Under the pieces are notes generated by a model. The model saw only the letters and a program-made list of their open reading frames with translations, ran no database searches and was not told where the DNA came from. From assembly GCF_030719215.1 (NCBI RefSeq), contig NZ_CP120983.1, positions 6,944,001 to 7,008,000 of the forward strand: a stretch of 64,000 nt of DNA. Reading direction: 5' to 3'. Origin of the DNA: Streptomyces sp. Alt3 (lineage in GTDB: Bacteria > Actinomycetota > Actinomycetes > Streptomycetales > Streptomycetaceae). Position 1 is the stretch's first letter; every line of letters begins with the position of its first letter. Positions 26,992-34,491 of the stretch are shown piece by piece. Position numbers and translations under genes: made by a program.

Positions 26992-27091
26992 TTGTAAACC
27001 CCTCTGACCTATTTGTGATGCTTCAGGTCCCTCGTCCAGCGGTGTGTAACTTTGAGTCATGCGTCCATTCCGGTGACGATCGCCGTTCCGG

Positions 27092-27097
27092 TAGGTT
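27092..27097 (+). promoter_or_regulatory. Likely -10 of a leaderless promoter for the TIGR02611-like gene
   Basis: TAGGTT ends 7 bases before the ATG at 27105, with no Shine-Dalgarno sequence between them. Confidence 0.55.
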
Positions 27098-27104
27098 GGG
27101 CTTC

Positions 27105-27560
27105 ATGAACGCGGAGAGTGACGAGCGGGAAGAGGTCGCCGCGACGGCGGCCCCTGGGTCCGCTGCGGGGGACGAGAACACGGCGGAGCGTGAGCTGGGC
27201 TCGCGGGCGCCCGGGTTCATCAAGGGATCGAGGGTTCTCCACCTGAGCTGGCAGGTCGGGATCTTCGTCGTCGGCCTCGCCGTGGTCGGGGCGGGCATCG
27301 TGATGCTGCCGCTGCCCGGCCCGGGATGGCTGGTGATCTTCGGCGGCATGGCGATCTGGGCGACGGAGTTCGTCTGGGCGCAGCTCGTGCTGCGCTGGAC
27401 CCGGCGCAAGGTCACCGAGGCGGCACAGCGTGCCCTCGATCCCAAGGTCAGGCGCCGCAACATCATCCTCACCGCGGTGGGTCTCGTGATCATCGCGGTG
27501 CTGGTCGGGATCTACGTCTGGAAGTTCGGCATCGTGATGCCGTGGAAGATCGACCAGTGA
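27105..27560 (+). CDS. TIGR02611-like PGPGW-type membrane protein
   Basis: A 151-residue membrane protein. It has an acidic N terminus, a pair of hydrophobic segments around the family signature GAGIVMLPLPGPGWLVIFGG, and a third span near the C terminus (NIILTAVGLVIIAVLVGIYV). The LPLPGPGW motif defines a family of small membrane proteins found next to ssgB in Streptomyces. Function is unknown. The gene is divergent from ssgB and appears leaderless. Confidence 0.82.
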   Translation: MNAESDEREEVAATAAPGSAAGDENTAERELGSRAPGFIKGSRVLHLSWQVGIFVVGLAVVGAGIVMLPLPGPGWLVIFGGMAIWATEFVWAQLVLRWTRRKVTEAAQRALDPKVRRRNIILTAVGLVIIAVLVGIYVWKFGIVMPWKIDQ

Positions 27561-27614
27561 CCCGGAGGTGGTCCGGCGGCACCCCTGACATGGGGTAATG
27601 TTTGCGATGCGCCG

Positions 27615-27686
27615 GGGCGATTAGCTCAGTGGGAGAGCGCTTCGTTCACACCGAAGAGGTCACTGGTTCGAACCCAGTATCGCCCA
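27615..27686 (+). tRNA. tRNA-Val (CAC), copy 1
   Basis: 72 bases. Acceptor GGGCGAT/ATCGCCC, anticodon loop TTCACAC (anticodon CAC), T loop GGTTCGAACCC; CCA is not encoded. A perfect duplicate lies at 37022-37093. Confidence 0.97.
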
Positions 27687-27694
27687 CCCCGGCC

Positions 27695-27733
27695 CGAGGG
27701 CCCGGAAGCTTCCGAGAAGCTTCCGGGCCCTCG
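27695..27733 (+). terminator. Terminator after tRNA-Val
   Basis: A near-perfect stem of about 17 bp (CGAGGGCCCGGAAGCTT and its complement) spans 27695-27733 and starts 9 bases after the tRNA. Confidence 0.92.
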
Positions 27734-27852
27734 GCGTTTCCGTGATGCGCCCCGTGCCGCGATTTCCGCCGTCCGTTCGGCCCGTCGTCACGCCATCGAA
27801 ATTTCGTCCTAACCGTTGACGCGCCCCCTGCTGCTCCTTACTTTTGCCCAGC

Positions 27853-27879
27853 AAGCGCTTTCTAAAACGATTCAATGCG
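27853..27879. promoter_or_regulatory. LacI-type operator candidates before the sugar ABC operon
   Basis: Two elements lie 18-44 bases before the substrate-binding-protein start. One is the palindrome AAGCGCTT (27853-27860), the core of many LacI-family operators. The other is 27864-27879, which matches 13 of 16 bases of the right half of the palindrome upstream of the LacI gene at 23958. Confidence 0.6.
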
Positions 27880-27896
27880 AACGGTGGGGGCGAGCT

Positions 27897-29183
27897 ATGT
27901 CTCGTAACAACGGCATGGACAGGCGACAGCTGCTGAAGCTGGCCGGCCTCTCGGCGGCCGGTCTCGGGCTGACCGCAGCCGGTTGCGGCTCCGGCAGCGG
28001 CGGTTCCGGCGGTCCGGTCACCATCAGGCACTCGTGGTGGGGAGCGGACGACCGCGCCAAGAAGATCCAGCAGTGCGTCGGCCTCTTCGAGAAGAAGCAC
28101 CCGAAGATCAAGGTCAAGACGGACTTCCAGCAGTACCCGGACTTCTGGAAGAAGTTCAACACGCAGGCGGCCGGCGGCAACCCCCCGGACGTCATCCAGA
28201 ACGCCGTCACCTTCCTGCGCAAGTACGAGGCGAAGAACGTCCTCCTCGATCTCAGCCCCCAGGTGGAGAAGGGCAACCTCGACCTCGGCGGCTTCCGCTC
28301 CGGGCTGGAGAAGTTCGCCGAGATCGACGGCAAGCTCCTCGGTGTTCCGGTCGGCAGCAACTCGATGGCCCTGGTCATCGACGAGAAGGTGTACGAGAAG
28401 GCCGGGATCACGCCTGAGATCGGCTGGACCTGGGACGACTGGTACGCCGGGCTCCAGAAGATCAAGAACGGCCAGAAGATCGCCGGCGACGCCGGACCGC
28501 ACGGCGTGATGTACCTGTACGACCTGATCCTGCGCCAGAACGGCAAGGCCTTCTTCACCGAGGACGGCATGGGCTTCGGCGAGGCCGAACTGCTGCCGTA
28601 CTGGACCGAGGCCCTCGAGCGGGTCGAGGCGGGGCTCTACGCCGACCCCAACAAGGTCGAGCAGATCAAGCCCGCCTCGGCGACCGCCAAGGGTCTCTCC
28701 GCCGGCGAGTTCACCTGGGACAACTTCTCCGTCCGCTACAGCGCGGAGGGCAAGAGCAGTTACGGCCTCGCGCCCATCCCGAGCACCGACGGCAAGAAGA
28801 CCGGCCAGTACCTCGGGTCACTGATGCTGAGCGGCACGGCGCGCACCAAGCACCCCGCCGAGGTGGCCACCTTCATCAGCTTCATGACCCACGACCCAGA
28901 GGTCGCGCGGATCATGGGATACGACCGCGGCGTGCCCGCCACCACCGCGCAGTTCGAGGCGTTCCAGCCCGCCGACGCCCCCAGCAAGGCCATCGCCGCG
29001 TACGAGACATCGATCGCCGACGCGGGCGTTCTCGAGCCCATCACCCCGCACCCGGCGGGCGCGGACGTCATCGAGGCGGCCTTCCTCCGCATCGGCGCCG
29101 ACCTGGCGCTGGGCAAGACCTCGCCCAAGGACTCCGTGAAGCAGTTCTTCTCCGAGGCGAAGACCGCCCTCGCCGCGAACTGA
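27897..29183 (+). CDS. Sugar ABC transporter substrate-binding lipoprotein
   Basis: A 428-residue extracellular binding protein of the CUT1 family. The signal has a Tat-like stretch DRRQLLKLAG and ends in the lipobox TAAG-Cys at about residue 30. The mature part carries the usual family features (ITIRHSWWGADD-like start, later GKLLGVPVGSNSMALVIDEK). It should bind an oligosaccharide for two membrane proteins encoded directly downstream. The neighbouring predicted rhamnogalacturonan lyase and DUF624 gene suggest a pectin-derived substrate. No ATPase gene is present; CUT1 systems in Streptomyces commonly share MsiK. Confidence 0.9.
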   Translation: MSRNNGMDRRQLLKLAGLSAAGLGLTAAGCGSGSGGSGGPVTIRHSWWGADDRAKKIQQCVGLFEKKHPKIKVKTDFQQYPDFWKKFNTQAAGGNPPDVIQNAVTFLRKYEAKNVLLDLSPQVEKGNLDLGGFRSGLEKFAEIDGKLLGVPVGSNSMALVIDEKVYEKAGITPEIGWTWDDWYAGLQKIKNGQKIAGDAGPHGVMYLYDLILRQNGKAFFTEDGMGFGEAELLPYWTEALERVEAGLYADPNKVEQIKPASATAKGLSAGEFTWDNFSVRYSAEGKSSYGLAPIPSTDGKKTGQYLGSLMLSGTARTKHPAEVATFISFMTHDPEVARIMGYDRGVPATTAQFEAFQPADAPSKAIAAYETSIADAGVLEPITPHPAGADVIEAAFLRIGADLALGKTSPKDSVKQFFSEAKTALAAN

Positions 29184-29194
29184 GAGGGACTGCG

Positions 29195-30187
29195 GTGACT
29201 CACATCCAGATCTCCCCGGGCGCCGTCGCCCCCGGGGACGACCGCTCCGTCCCCGGGCGGAGCGGTTCGCAGGACGGCCCCCCTGCTAACGCAGCGAAGC
29301 GGCCCGGCCGCGGCGAGAACCTGGCCGGCTATCTGTTCATGTCGCCCTGGATCGCGGGCTTCCTGTTCCTGATCGCCGGACCCATGGTGTTCTCGCTGTA
29401 CCTGTCGTTCACCGAGTACAACCTGTTCGAGGCGCCACGCTGGATCGGCCTGCAGAACTTCTCCGACATGTTCGCCGATCCACGCTGGCGCCAGTCGGTG
29501 GAGGTCACCTCCTGGTACGTGCTGATCGGCACCCCGGTCAAGCTGGCCGCCGCGCTCGCCGTCGCCATGCTGCTGGCGCAGAAGCGGTGGGGCCAGTCCT
29601 TCTACCGGGCGGCCTTCTACGCCCCGTCACTGATCGGTGCGAGCGTCTCGGCGGCCATCGTCTGGCGCGCGCTGTTCTCGGACGACGCGATCGTCGACCG
29701 CACCCAGAAGGTGCTCGGCTTCGAGGTCGGCGGCTGGATCGGCGATCCCGAGATGATCATCTACGCTCTGATCGCCCTCACCGTCTGGCAGTTCGGCGCG
29801 CCGATGGTCATCTTCCTGGCCGGCCTCAAACAGGTCCCGCAGGAGCTGTACGAGGCGGCCGAGATGGACGGCGCCGGCCGCTGGCGGAAGTTCTTCCACA
29901 TCACCCTCCCGATGATCTCCCCGGTCCTCTTCTTCAACGTCCTGCTGGAGACCATCCACTCGTTCCAGATCTTCGGCTCGGCCTACATCGTCAGCAACGG
30001 CAGCTGCGGACCGGCCGACGCGACGCTCGTCTACACCTGTTACCTGTACGAACAAGGCTTCGTGAACAGCCGCATGGGATTCGCCTCGGCCATGGGATGG
30101 CTGCTGCTGGTCGCCGTGGGCCTGGTCACCGCCGTGCTGTTCTGGTCCCAGAAGCGCTGGGTGCACTACGAGGAGGGCGGCCGATGA
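29195..30187 (+). CDS. Sugar ABC transporter permease, CUT1 MalF-type
   Basis: A 330-residue permease with six predicted membrane spans. The EAA loop that contacts the ATPase is visible as PQELYEAAEMDGAGRWRKFF with the family spacing and the following ITLPMISPVLFF. Its GTG start lies 11 bases after the binding-protein gene, with GAGAGGGA as ribosome-binding site, and its end overlaps the next permease by ATGA. It pairs with the second permease to form the channel. Confidence 0.92.
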   Translation: MTHIQISPGAVAPGDDRSVPGRSGSQDGPPANAAKRPGRGENLAGYLFMSPWIAGFLFLIAGPMVFSLYLSFTEYNLFEAPRWIGLQNFSDMFADPRWRQSVEVTSWYVLIGTPVKLAAALAVAMLLAQKRWGQSFYRAAFYAPSLIGASVSAAIVWRALFSDDAIVDRTQKVLGFEVGGWIGDPEMIIYALIALTVWQFGAPMVIFLAGLKQVPQELYEAAEMDGAGRWRKFFHITLPMISPVLFFNVLLETIHSFQIFGSAYIVSNGSCGPADATLVYTCYLYEQGFVNSRMGFASAMGWLLLVAVGLVTAVLFWSQKRWVHYEEGGR

Positions 30188-31044
30188 GTCTCCGCTACGC
30201 AGCCGTAAGGCGCCGGGGACCCGGCGCTCTCGCCTGGCACCTCGGTGCGCTCGTCGTCCTCGCCGTGGTCCTCTACCCGGTGGTGTGGACGATCGGTGCC
30301 TCGTTCAAGCCCAGCGCGGACATCATCGGCGCCCTGGACCTGTTCCCGGCCGACCCGATCGGTGACAACTACACCCGGCTCACCGAGGGCATCGCCGACA
30401 TCCCGATCTCGACGTTCTTCCTGAACTCGGCCTACATAGCCGTCGGTTCCGTCGTGGGCGTCGTGCTGTCCTGCTCGCTGACCGCCTACGCCTTCGCGAA
30501 GGTGCGCTTCGCCGGCCGCAACATCATGTTCGCCGTCATGATCGGCACCCTCCTGCTGCCGTACCACGTACTGATCATCCCGCAGTACGTGCTGTTCCAG
30601 AAGCTGGAGCTGATCAACACCTTCACCCCGCTGCTGATCGGCAAGTACCTGGCCACCGACGCCTTCTTCGTCTTCCTGATGGTGCAGTTCATGCGCGGAC
30701 TGCCCAAGGAGCTCGACGAGGCCGCCCGGCTGGACGGCTGCGGGCACCTGAGGACCTACTGGTCCATCGTCATGCCGCTCTGCCGCCCGGCGCTCGTCAC
30801 CAGCGCGATCTTCACGTTCATCAACGCCTGGAACGACTTCATGGGCCCCCTGCTGTACCTGAACGAGCCGGACAAGTACACCGTCTCCATGGGGCTGAAG
30901 ATGTTCATCGACCAGGACGCGGTGGCGGACTACGGCGGCATGATCGCCATGTCGTTGGTGGCCCTTCTTCCGGTGCTGGCCTTCTTCGTCGCCTTCCAGC
31001 GGTACCTGATCGACGGCATGGCCACCTCGGGCCTGAAGGGCTGA
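30184..31044 (+). CDS. Sugar ABC transporter permease, CUT1 MalG-type
   Basis: A 286-residue second permease with six predicted spans and the EAA loop PKELDEAARLDGCGHLRTYW. It overlaps the upstream permease (ATGA), which supports equimolar synthesis. With it, it forms the channel for the oligosaccharide bound by the lipoprotein at 27.9 kb. No ATP-binding subunit is encoded next to it. Confidence 0.92.
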   Translation: MSLRYAAVRRRGPGALAWHLGALVVLAVVLYPVVWTIGASFKPSADIIGALDLFPADPIGDNYTRLTEGIADIPISTFFLNSAYIAVGSVVGVVLSCSLTAYAFAKVRFAGRNIMFAVMIGTLLLPYHVLIIPQYVLFQKLELINTFTPLLIGKYLATDAFFVFLMVQFMRGLPKELDEAARLDGCGHLRTYWSIVMPLCRPALVTSAIFTFINAWNDFMGPLLYLNEPDKYTVSMGLKMFIDQDAVADYGGMIAMSLVALLPVLAFFVAFQRYLIDGMATSGLKG

Positions 31045-31050
31045 CGCGCT

Positions 31051-31641
31051 GTGGCGACGAAGACCCGCACCGCGGAACGGCGTTCGCGCTTCATGGACCG
31101 CTTCGCCCTGTTCTCCGAATGCCTGCTCACCGGCGTCTGGATCGCCTTCGCCGCCCTGCCCCTGGTCACCTTCCCCGCGGCCTTCGCCGCGGGGACCCGG
31201 CACCTGCGCCGCCACCTCGCCGGTGAGCACGGAGGCCTGCGCGAGTTCGCCGGGGACGCCCGGGCCGCCGCCCGCGGCGGATGGATCGTCGGCGCGTCCG
31301 TATGGGCCGCCGCGGCTCTGCTCGCGCTCGATCTGGCGGCCGTCCGGGCCGGGCTGCCCGGCGGGCCGTTCGTGGGTGCCGTCGGCATCCTGGCCATGAT
31401 CGGGTACCTCGTGGCCGTGATCCGCGCGGCCTCGTGCTGGGAGCCTGGAGCCCTCTGGCGCCCCCTCCTCGCCGAGGCCGGGCGGAACACGGTCCGCGAC
31501 CCGGCCGGCTCCCTCCTGCTCGTCTGCGGGATGGCCGTCGTCGTGCTCTCCGGCTCGCTGGTGCTGCCGCTTGCCGTTCCCGTCGTCGGGGCAGTCGCCG
31601 CCGCGGCCACGGCGGTGCGGGCACGCGGGCTCTCCCGCTGA
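31051..31641 (+). CDS. DUF624 (YesL-like) membrane protein
   Basis: A 196-residue protein with four or five membrane spans. The N-terminal segment DRFALFSECLLTGVWIAFAA with the following ALPLVTFPAAFAAGTRHL matches the DUF624/YesL pattern. In Bacillus yesL lies beside rhamnogalacturonan transport and degradation genes, and here it sits between a sugar ABC transporter and a predicted rhamnogalacturonan lyase. The molecular role is unknown. GTG 31051 is 7 bases after the permease stop, so it belongs to the same operon. Confidence 0.8.
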   Translation: MATKTRTAERRSRFMDRFALFSECLLTGVWIAFAALPLVTFPAAFAAGTRHLRRHLAGEHGGLREFAGDARAAARGGWIVGASVWAAAALLALDLAAVRAGLPGGPFVGAVGILAMIGYLVAVIRAASCWEPGALWRPLLAEAGRNTVRDPAGSLLLVCGMAVVVLSGSLVLPLAVPVVGAVAAAATAVRARGLSR

Positions 31642-31734
31642 CCGCGCCGATCCCTCGGTCCCACCCGTCTCCGGTACGTCGTCCCGTCCCTGTTCGATTC
31701 CTGTCCCGAATCCCGCACGGAGAGAGGCACAACC

Positions 31735-34482
31735 ATGTCCAGGATGCCCCGCAGAACGCTCCTGAAGGCCGCGGCAGCGGCCGGCGCGGCCGCGCAGATC
31801 GGCTGGACCCTCGGCGCCGCTCCCGCGTCGGCGGCGGCCCGGAGCGCGGAGCGGACCGACGAGCCCGTCGCCCTGACCTGGCTGGAGTCCGGCGGCCTCG
31901 GCGCCGCTCCCGGCTCCACCCTCGGCGTGCCCTGGCCCAGGGGCCGGTACACCGAGGACCAGACGTTCGCCCTGACCACGGAGGACGGGAAGGACGTCCC
32001 CGTCCAGACCTGGCCGATCGGCTACTGGCCCGACGGCTCGCTCAAGTGGACCGCTCACGCGGTGGGCCCGGAAGCCACCGCCAAGAAGTTCTCGCTCACC
32101 GCCGGCGACCCCGCCGCGCCGTCGAAGAGGGTCACAGCGGTCCGCAGGGGCGGCACCATCACCGTCTCGACCGGGGTGATCACCGCCGAGCTCGGCACGA
32201 ACGGGTCCGCCCTCGTCAGGACCGTCACCCGCGGCTCCACCGTGATCGCCCGCGACGGCCGGCTCGTCCTCGTGCGCCAGGGCGAGATCGAGGACGGCGA
32301 CCAGGGCAGTGAGAAGTACGAACGCTTCGAGAGCGTCGTGGAGAAGGCAGTTGTCGAACAGGACGGGCCCGTCCGGGCCGTCGTCCGTATCGACGGCAGG
32401 CACCGCAGAGGCTCACGGTCCTGGATGCCGTTCTCCGTACGCCTCTACTTCTACGCCGGCGCCGACTCCTTCCGGATGGTGCACACCATCACCTACGACG
32501 GCACCCTCGAGCCCGGCAAGGCGAGCGGCGACTTCGTGCGGGGCCTCGGGGTCCGCTTCACCGTGCCCATGCGCGACGAGGCCTACGACCGCCACATCCG
32601 CATCGGCGGCGACGGCACAGGTCTGCTGCGCGAGGCCGTGAAGGGCGTCACCGGGCTGCGCCGCGACCCCGGGGCGGCCGTGCGCGAGGCGCAGTTCGCC
32701 GGCCGGAAGCTCCCCGACCCCGCCACCTGGGACCAGCGGGTCACCACCCGGCTCCAGTACATCCCCGAATGGGGCGACTACACGCTCTCCCAGCTGTCCG
32801 CCGACGGCTTCGGGCTGCGCAAGCGCACGAAGAAGGGGCACGGCTGGATCGGCGCGGGCGGTGGCAGGAGGGCATCCGGGTTCGGGTACGTCGGAGGGCC
32901 GAGCGGGGGATTCTCCTTCGGGCTCCGCGACTTCTGGGAGAAGCACCCCGCCCAGCTCGACATCCGTGACGCGCACACCGACGAGGCCGAGGTCACCCTC
33001 TGGCTCTGGTCGCCCGAGGCCCAGCCCATGGACCTGCGCTTCTACCACGACGGCATGGGACAGGAGACCTACCCCGAACAGCTCGAAGGTCTCAACATCA
33101 CGTACGAGGACTACGAACCGGGCTTCGGTACCCCGTACGGCATCGCGAGGACCAGCGAACTGCTCTTCTGGGCCAACGAATCGACCCCCGCGCCCGAGAC
33201 ACTCGCCCAGCAGGTCGACGCCGTACGCACTCCTCCCCAGCTCGCCGCCCCGCCGAAGCAGCTCGTCAAGGCGAAGGTCTTCGGCGGCCTGTTCGCCGAG
33301 CCCGACCGTTCCACCGCCGCGAAGTCGAAGATCGAGGACCACCTGGACTTCCTCTTCACGTACTGCAAGGACCAGGTGGAGATGCGCCGTTGGTACGGCT
33401 TCTGGGACTACGGCGACATCATGCACACCTACGATCCGACCCGTCACCAGTGGTGCTACGACGTCGGCGGCTACGCCTGGGACAACTCCGAACTCTCGCC
33501 CGACCTCTGGCTCTGGTACGCCTACATGCGCTCCGGACGCGCCGACATCTACCGCTTCGCCGAGGCCATGACCCGGCACACCGGTGAGGTCGACGTCTAC
33601 CACCTGGGCAAATGGGCCGGACTCGGCACCCGTCACGGTGTCCAGCACTACGCCGACAGCGCCAAGCAGCAGCGCATCGCCAACACCACCTACCGGCGCA
33701 TGTTCTACTTCCTCACCGCCGACGAACGCGTCGGTGACCTCATGCACGCCAACGTCGACTCCGACGAGACCTTCCTGGCCCTCGACCCGATCCGCAAGAT
33801 CCGTACCGAGCCCTACACCCCGGACCGCCACGCGCTGTCCATCGGCTTCGGTACGGACTGGAGCGGCCTCGTCTCCGCCTGGCTCACCGAGTGGGAACGG
33901 CGCGGACCCAAGTGGGAGAAGGCCAGGAGCCGCGTCCTGTCGACCATGGAGACCATCGCCGCGCAGCCCAACGGCTTCGTGCAGGGCGTCGGTCTCTACG
34001 ACCTCGACACCGGGAGGTTCGCGATCGCCGAGAAACCGGAGGTGGGCGTCTCGCACCTGTCGGCCATGTTCGGCCTGGTCGAGCTGAACGCCGAACTCAT
34101 CGACATGATCGACATGCCGGCGTTCGAGGCCGCCTGGATCGACTACTGCCGCTACTTCAACGCCACCAAGGCCGAGCAGGCCGCCCGCTACGGCAGCAAC
34201 TTCGGCACCCTCCTGCTGTTCCAGGGCCACTCGCGCCAGGACGCCTACGCCGCCGTACGGACCGGTGACGTCACCCTGGCCACCCGGGCGTGGAAGCAGT
34301 TCTACAGCAGCGCCGACACCTGGGACTACAAGGAGAGCACCGACTGGAGCACCAGGAAGGTCGACGGGCCCACCGGGCCCGTACCGGGCAGTGAGGCGGC
34401 CTGGGTCAGCACCAACACCACCGCCCTGTACGGCCTGGCGGCCATCCAGAACCTCGCGCTCGTCGGCGACAAGATGCCGTAG
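31735..34482 (+). CDS. Predicted secreted exo-rhamnogalacturonan lyase (PcRGLX/YetA-like)
   Basis: A 915-residue secreted enzyme. The Tat signal is MPRRTLLKAAAAAGAAAQIG with twin Arg, and an Ala-Xaa-Ala cleavage site lies near residue 33. The start of the mature protein (ALTWLESGGLGAAPGSTLGV, then LTTEDGKDVPVQTWPIGYWP) matches the RIFT-barrel N-terminal domain of the PcRGLX/YetA family as I remember it. The centre and C terminus are an alpha-barrel-like region rich in Trp and Tyr. The family includes an exo-acting rhamnogalacturonan lyase. The assignment is by pattern plus operon context (ABC importer, DUF624), so the substrate is an inference. Confidence 0.72.
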   Translation: MSRMPRRTLLKAAAAAGAAAQIGWTLGAAPASAAARSAERTDEPVALTWLESGGLGAAPGSTLGVPWPRGRYTEDQTFALTTEDGKDVPVQTWPIGYWPDGSLKWTAHAVGPEATAKKFSLTAGDPAAPSKRVTAVRRGGTITVSTGVITAELGTNGSALVRTVTRGSTVIARDGRLVLVRQGEIEDGDQGSEKYERFESVVEKAVVEQDGPVRAVVRIDGRHRRGSRSWMPFSVRLYFYAGADSFRMVHTITYDGTLEPGKASGDFVRGLGVRFTVPMRDEAYDRHIRIGGDGTGLLREAVKGVTGLRRDPGAAVREAQFAGRKLPDPATWDQRVTTRLQYIPEWGDYTLSQLSADGFGLRKRTKKGHGWIGAGGGRRASGFGYVGGPSGGFSFGLRDFWEKHPAQLDIRDAHTDEAEVTLWLWSPEAQPMDLRFYHDGMGQETYPEQLEGLNITYEDYEPGFGTPYGIARTSELLFWANESTPAPETLAQQVDAVRTPPQLAAPPKQLVKAKVFGGLFAEPDRSTAAKSKIEDHLDFLFTYCKDQVEMRRWYGFWDYGDIMHTYDPTRHQWCYDVGGYAWDNSELSPDLWLWYAYMRSGRADIYRFAEAMTRHTGEVDVYHLGKWAGLGTRHGVQHYADSAKQQRIANTTYRRMFYFLTADERVGDLMHANVDSDETFLALDPIRKIRTEPYTPDRHALSIGFGTDWSGLVSAWLTEWERRGPKWEKARSRVLSTMETIAAQPNGFVQGVGLYDLDTGRFAIAEKPEVGVSHLSAMFGLVELNAELIDMIDMPAFEAAWIDYCRYFNATKAEQAARYGSNFGTLLLFQGHSRQDAYAAVRTGDVTLATRAWKQFYSSADTWDYKESTDWSTRKVDGPTGPVPGSEAAWVSTNTTALYGLAAIQNLALVGDKMP

Positions 34483-34491
34483 CGCCTGGTT

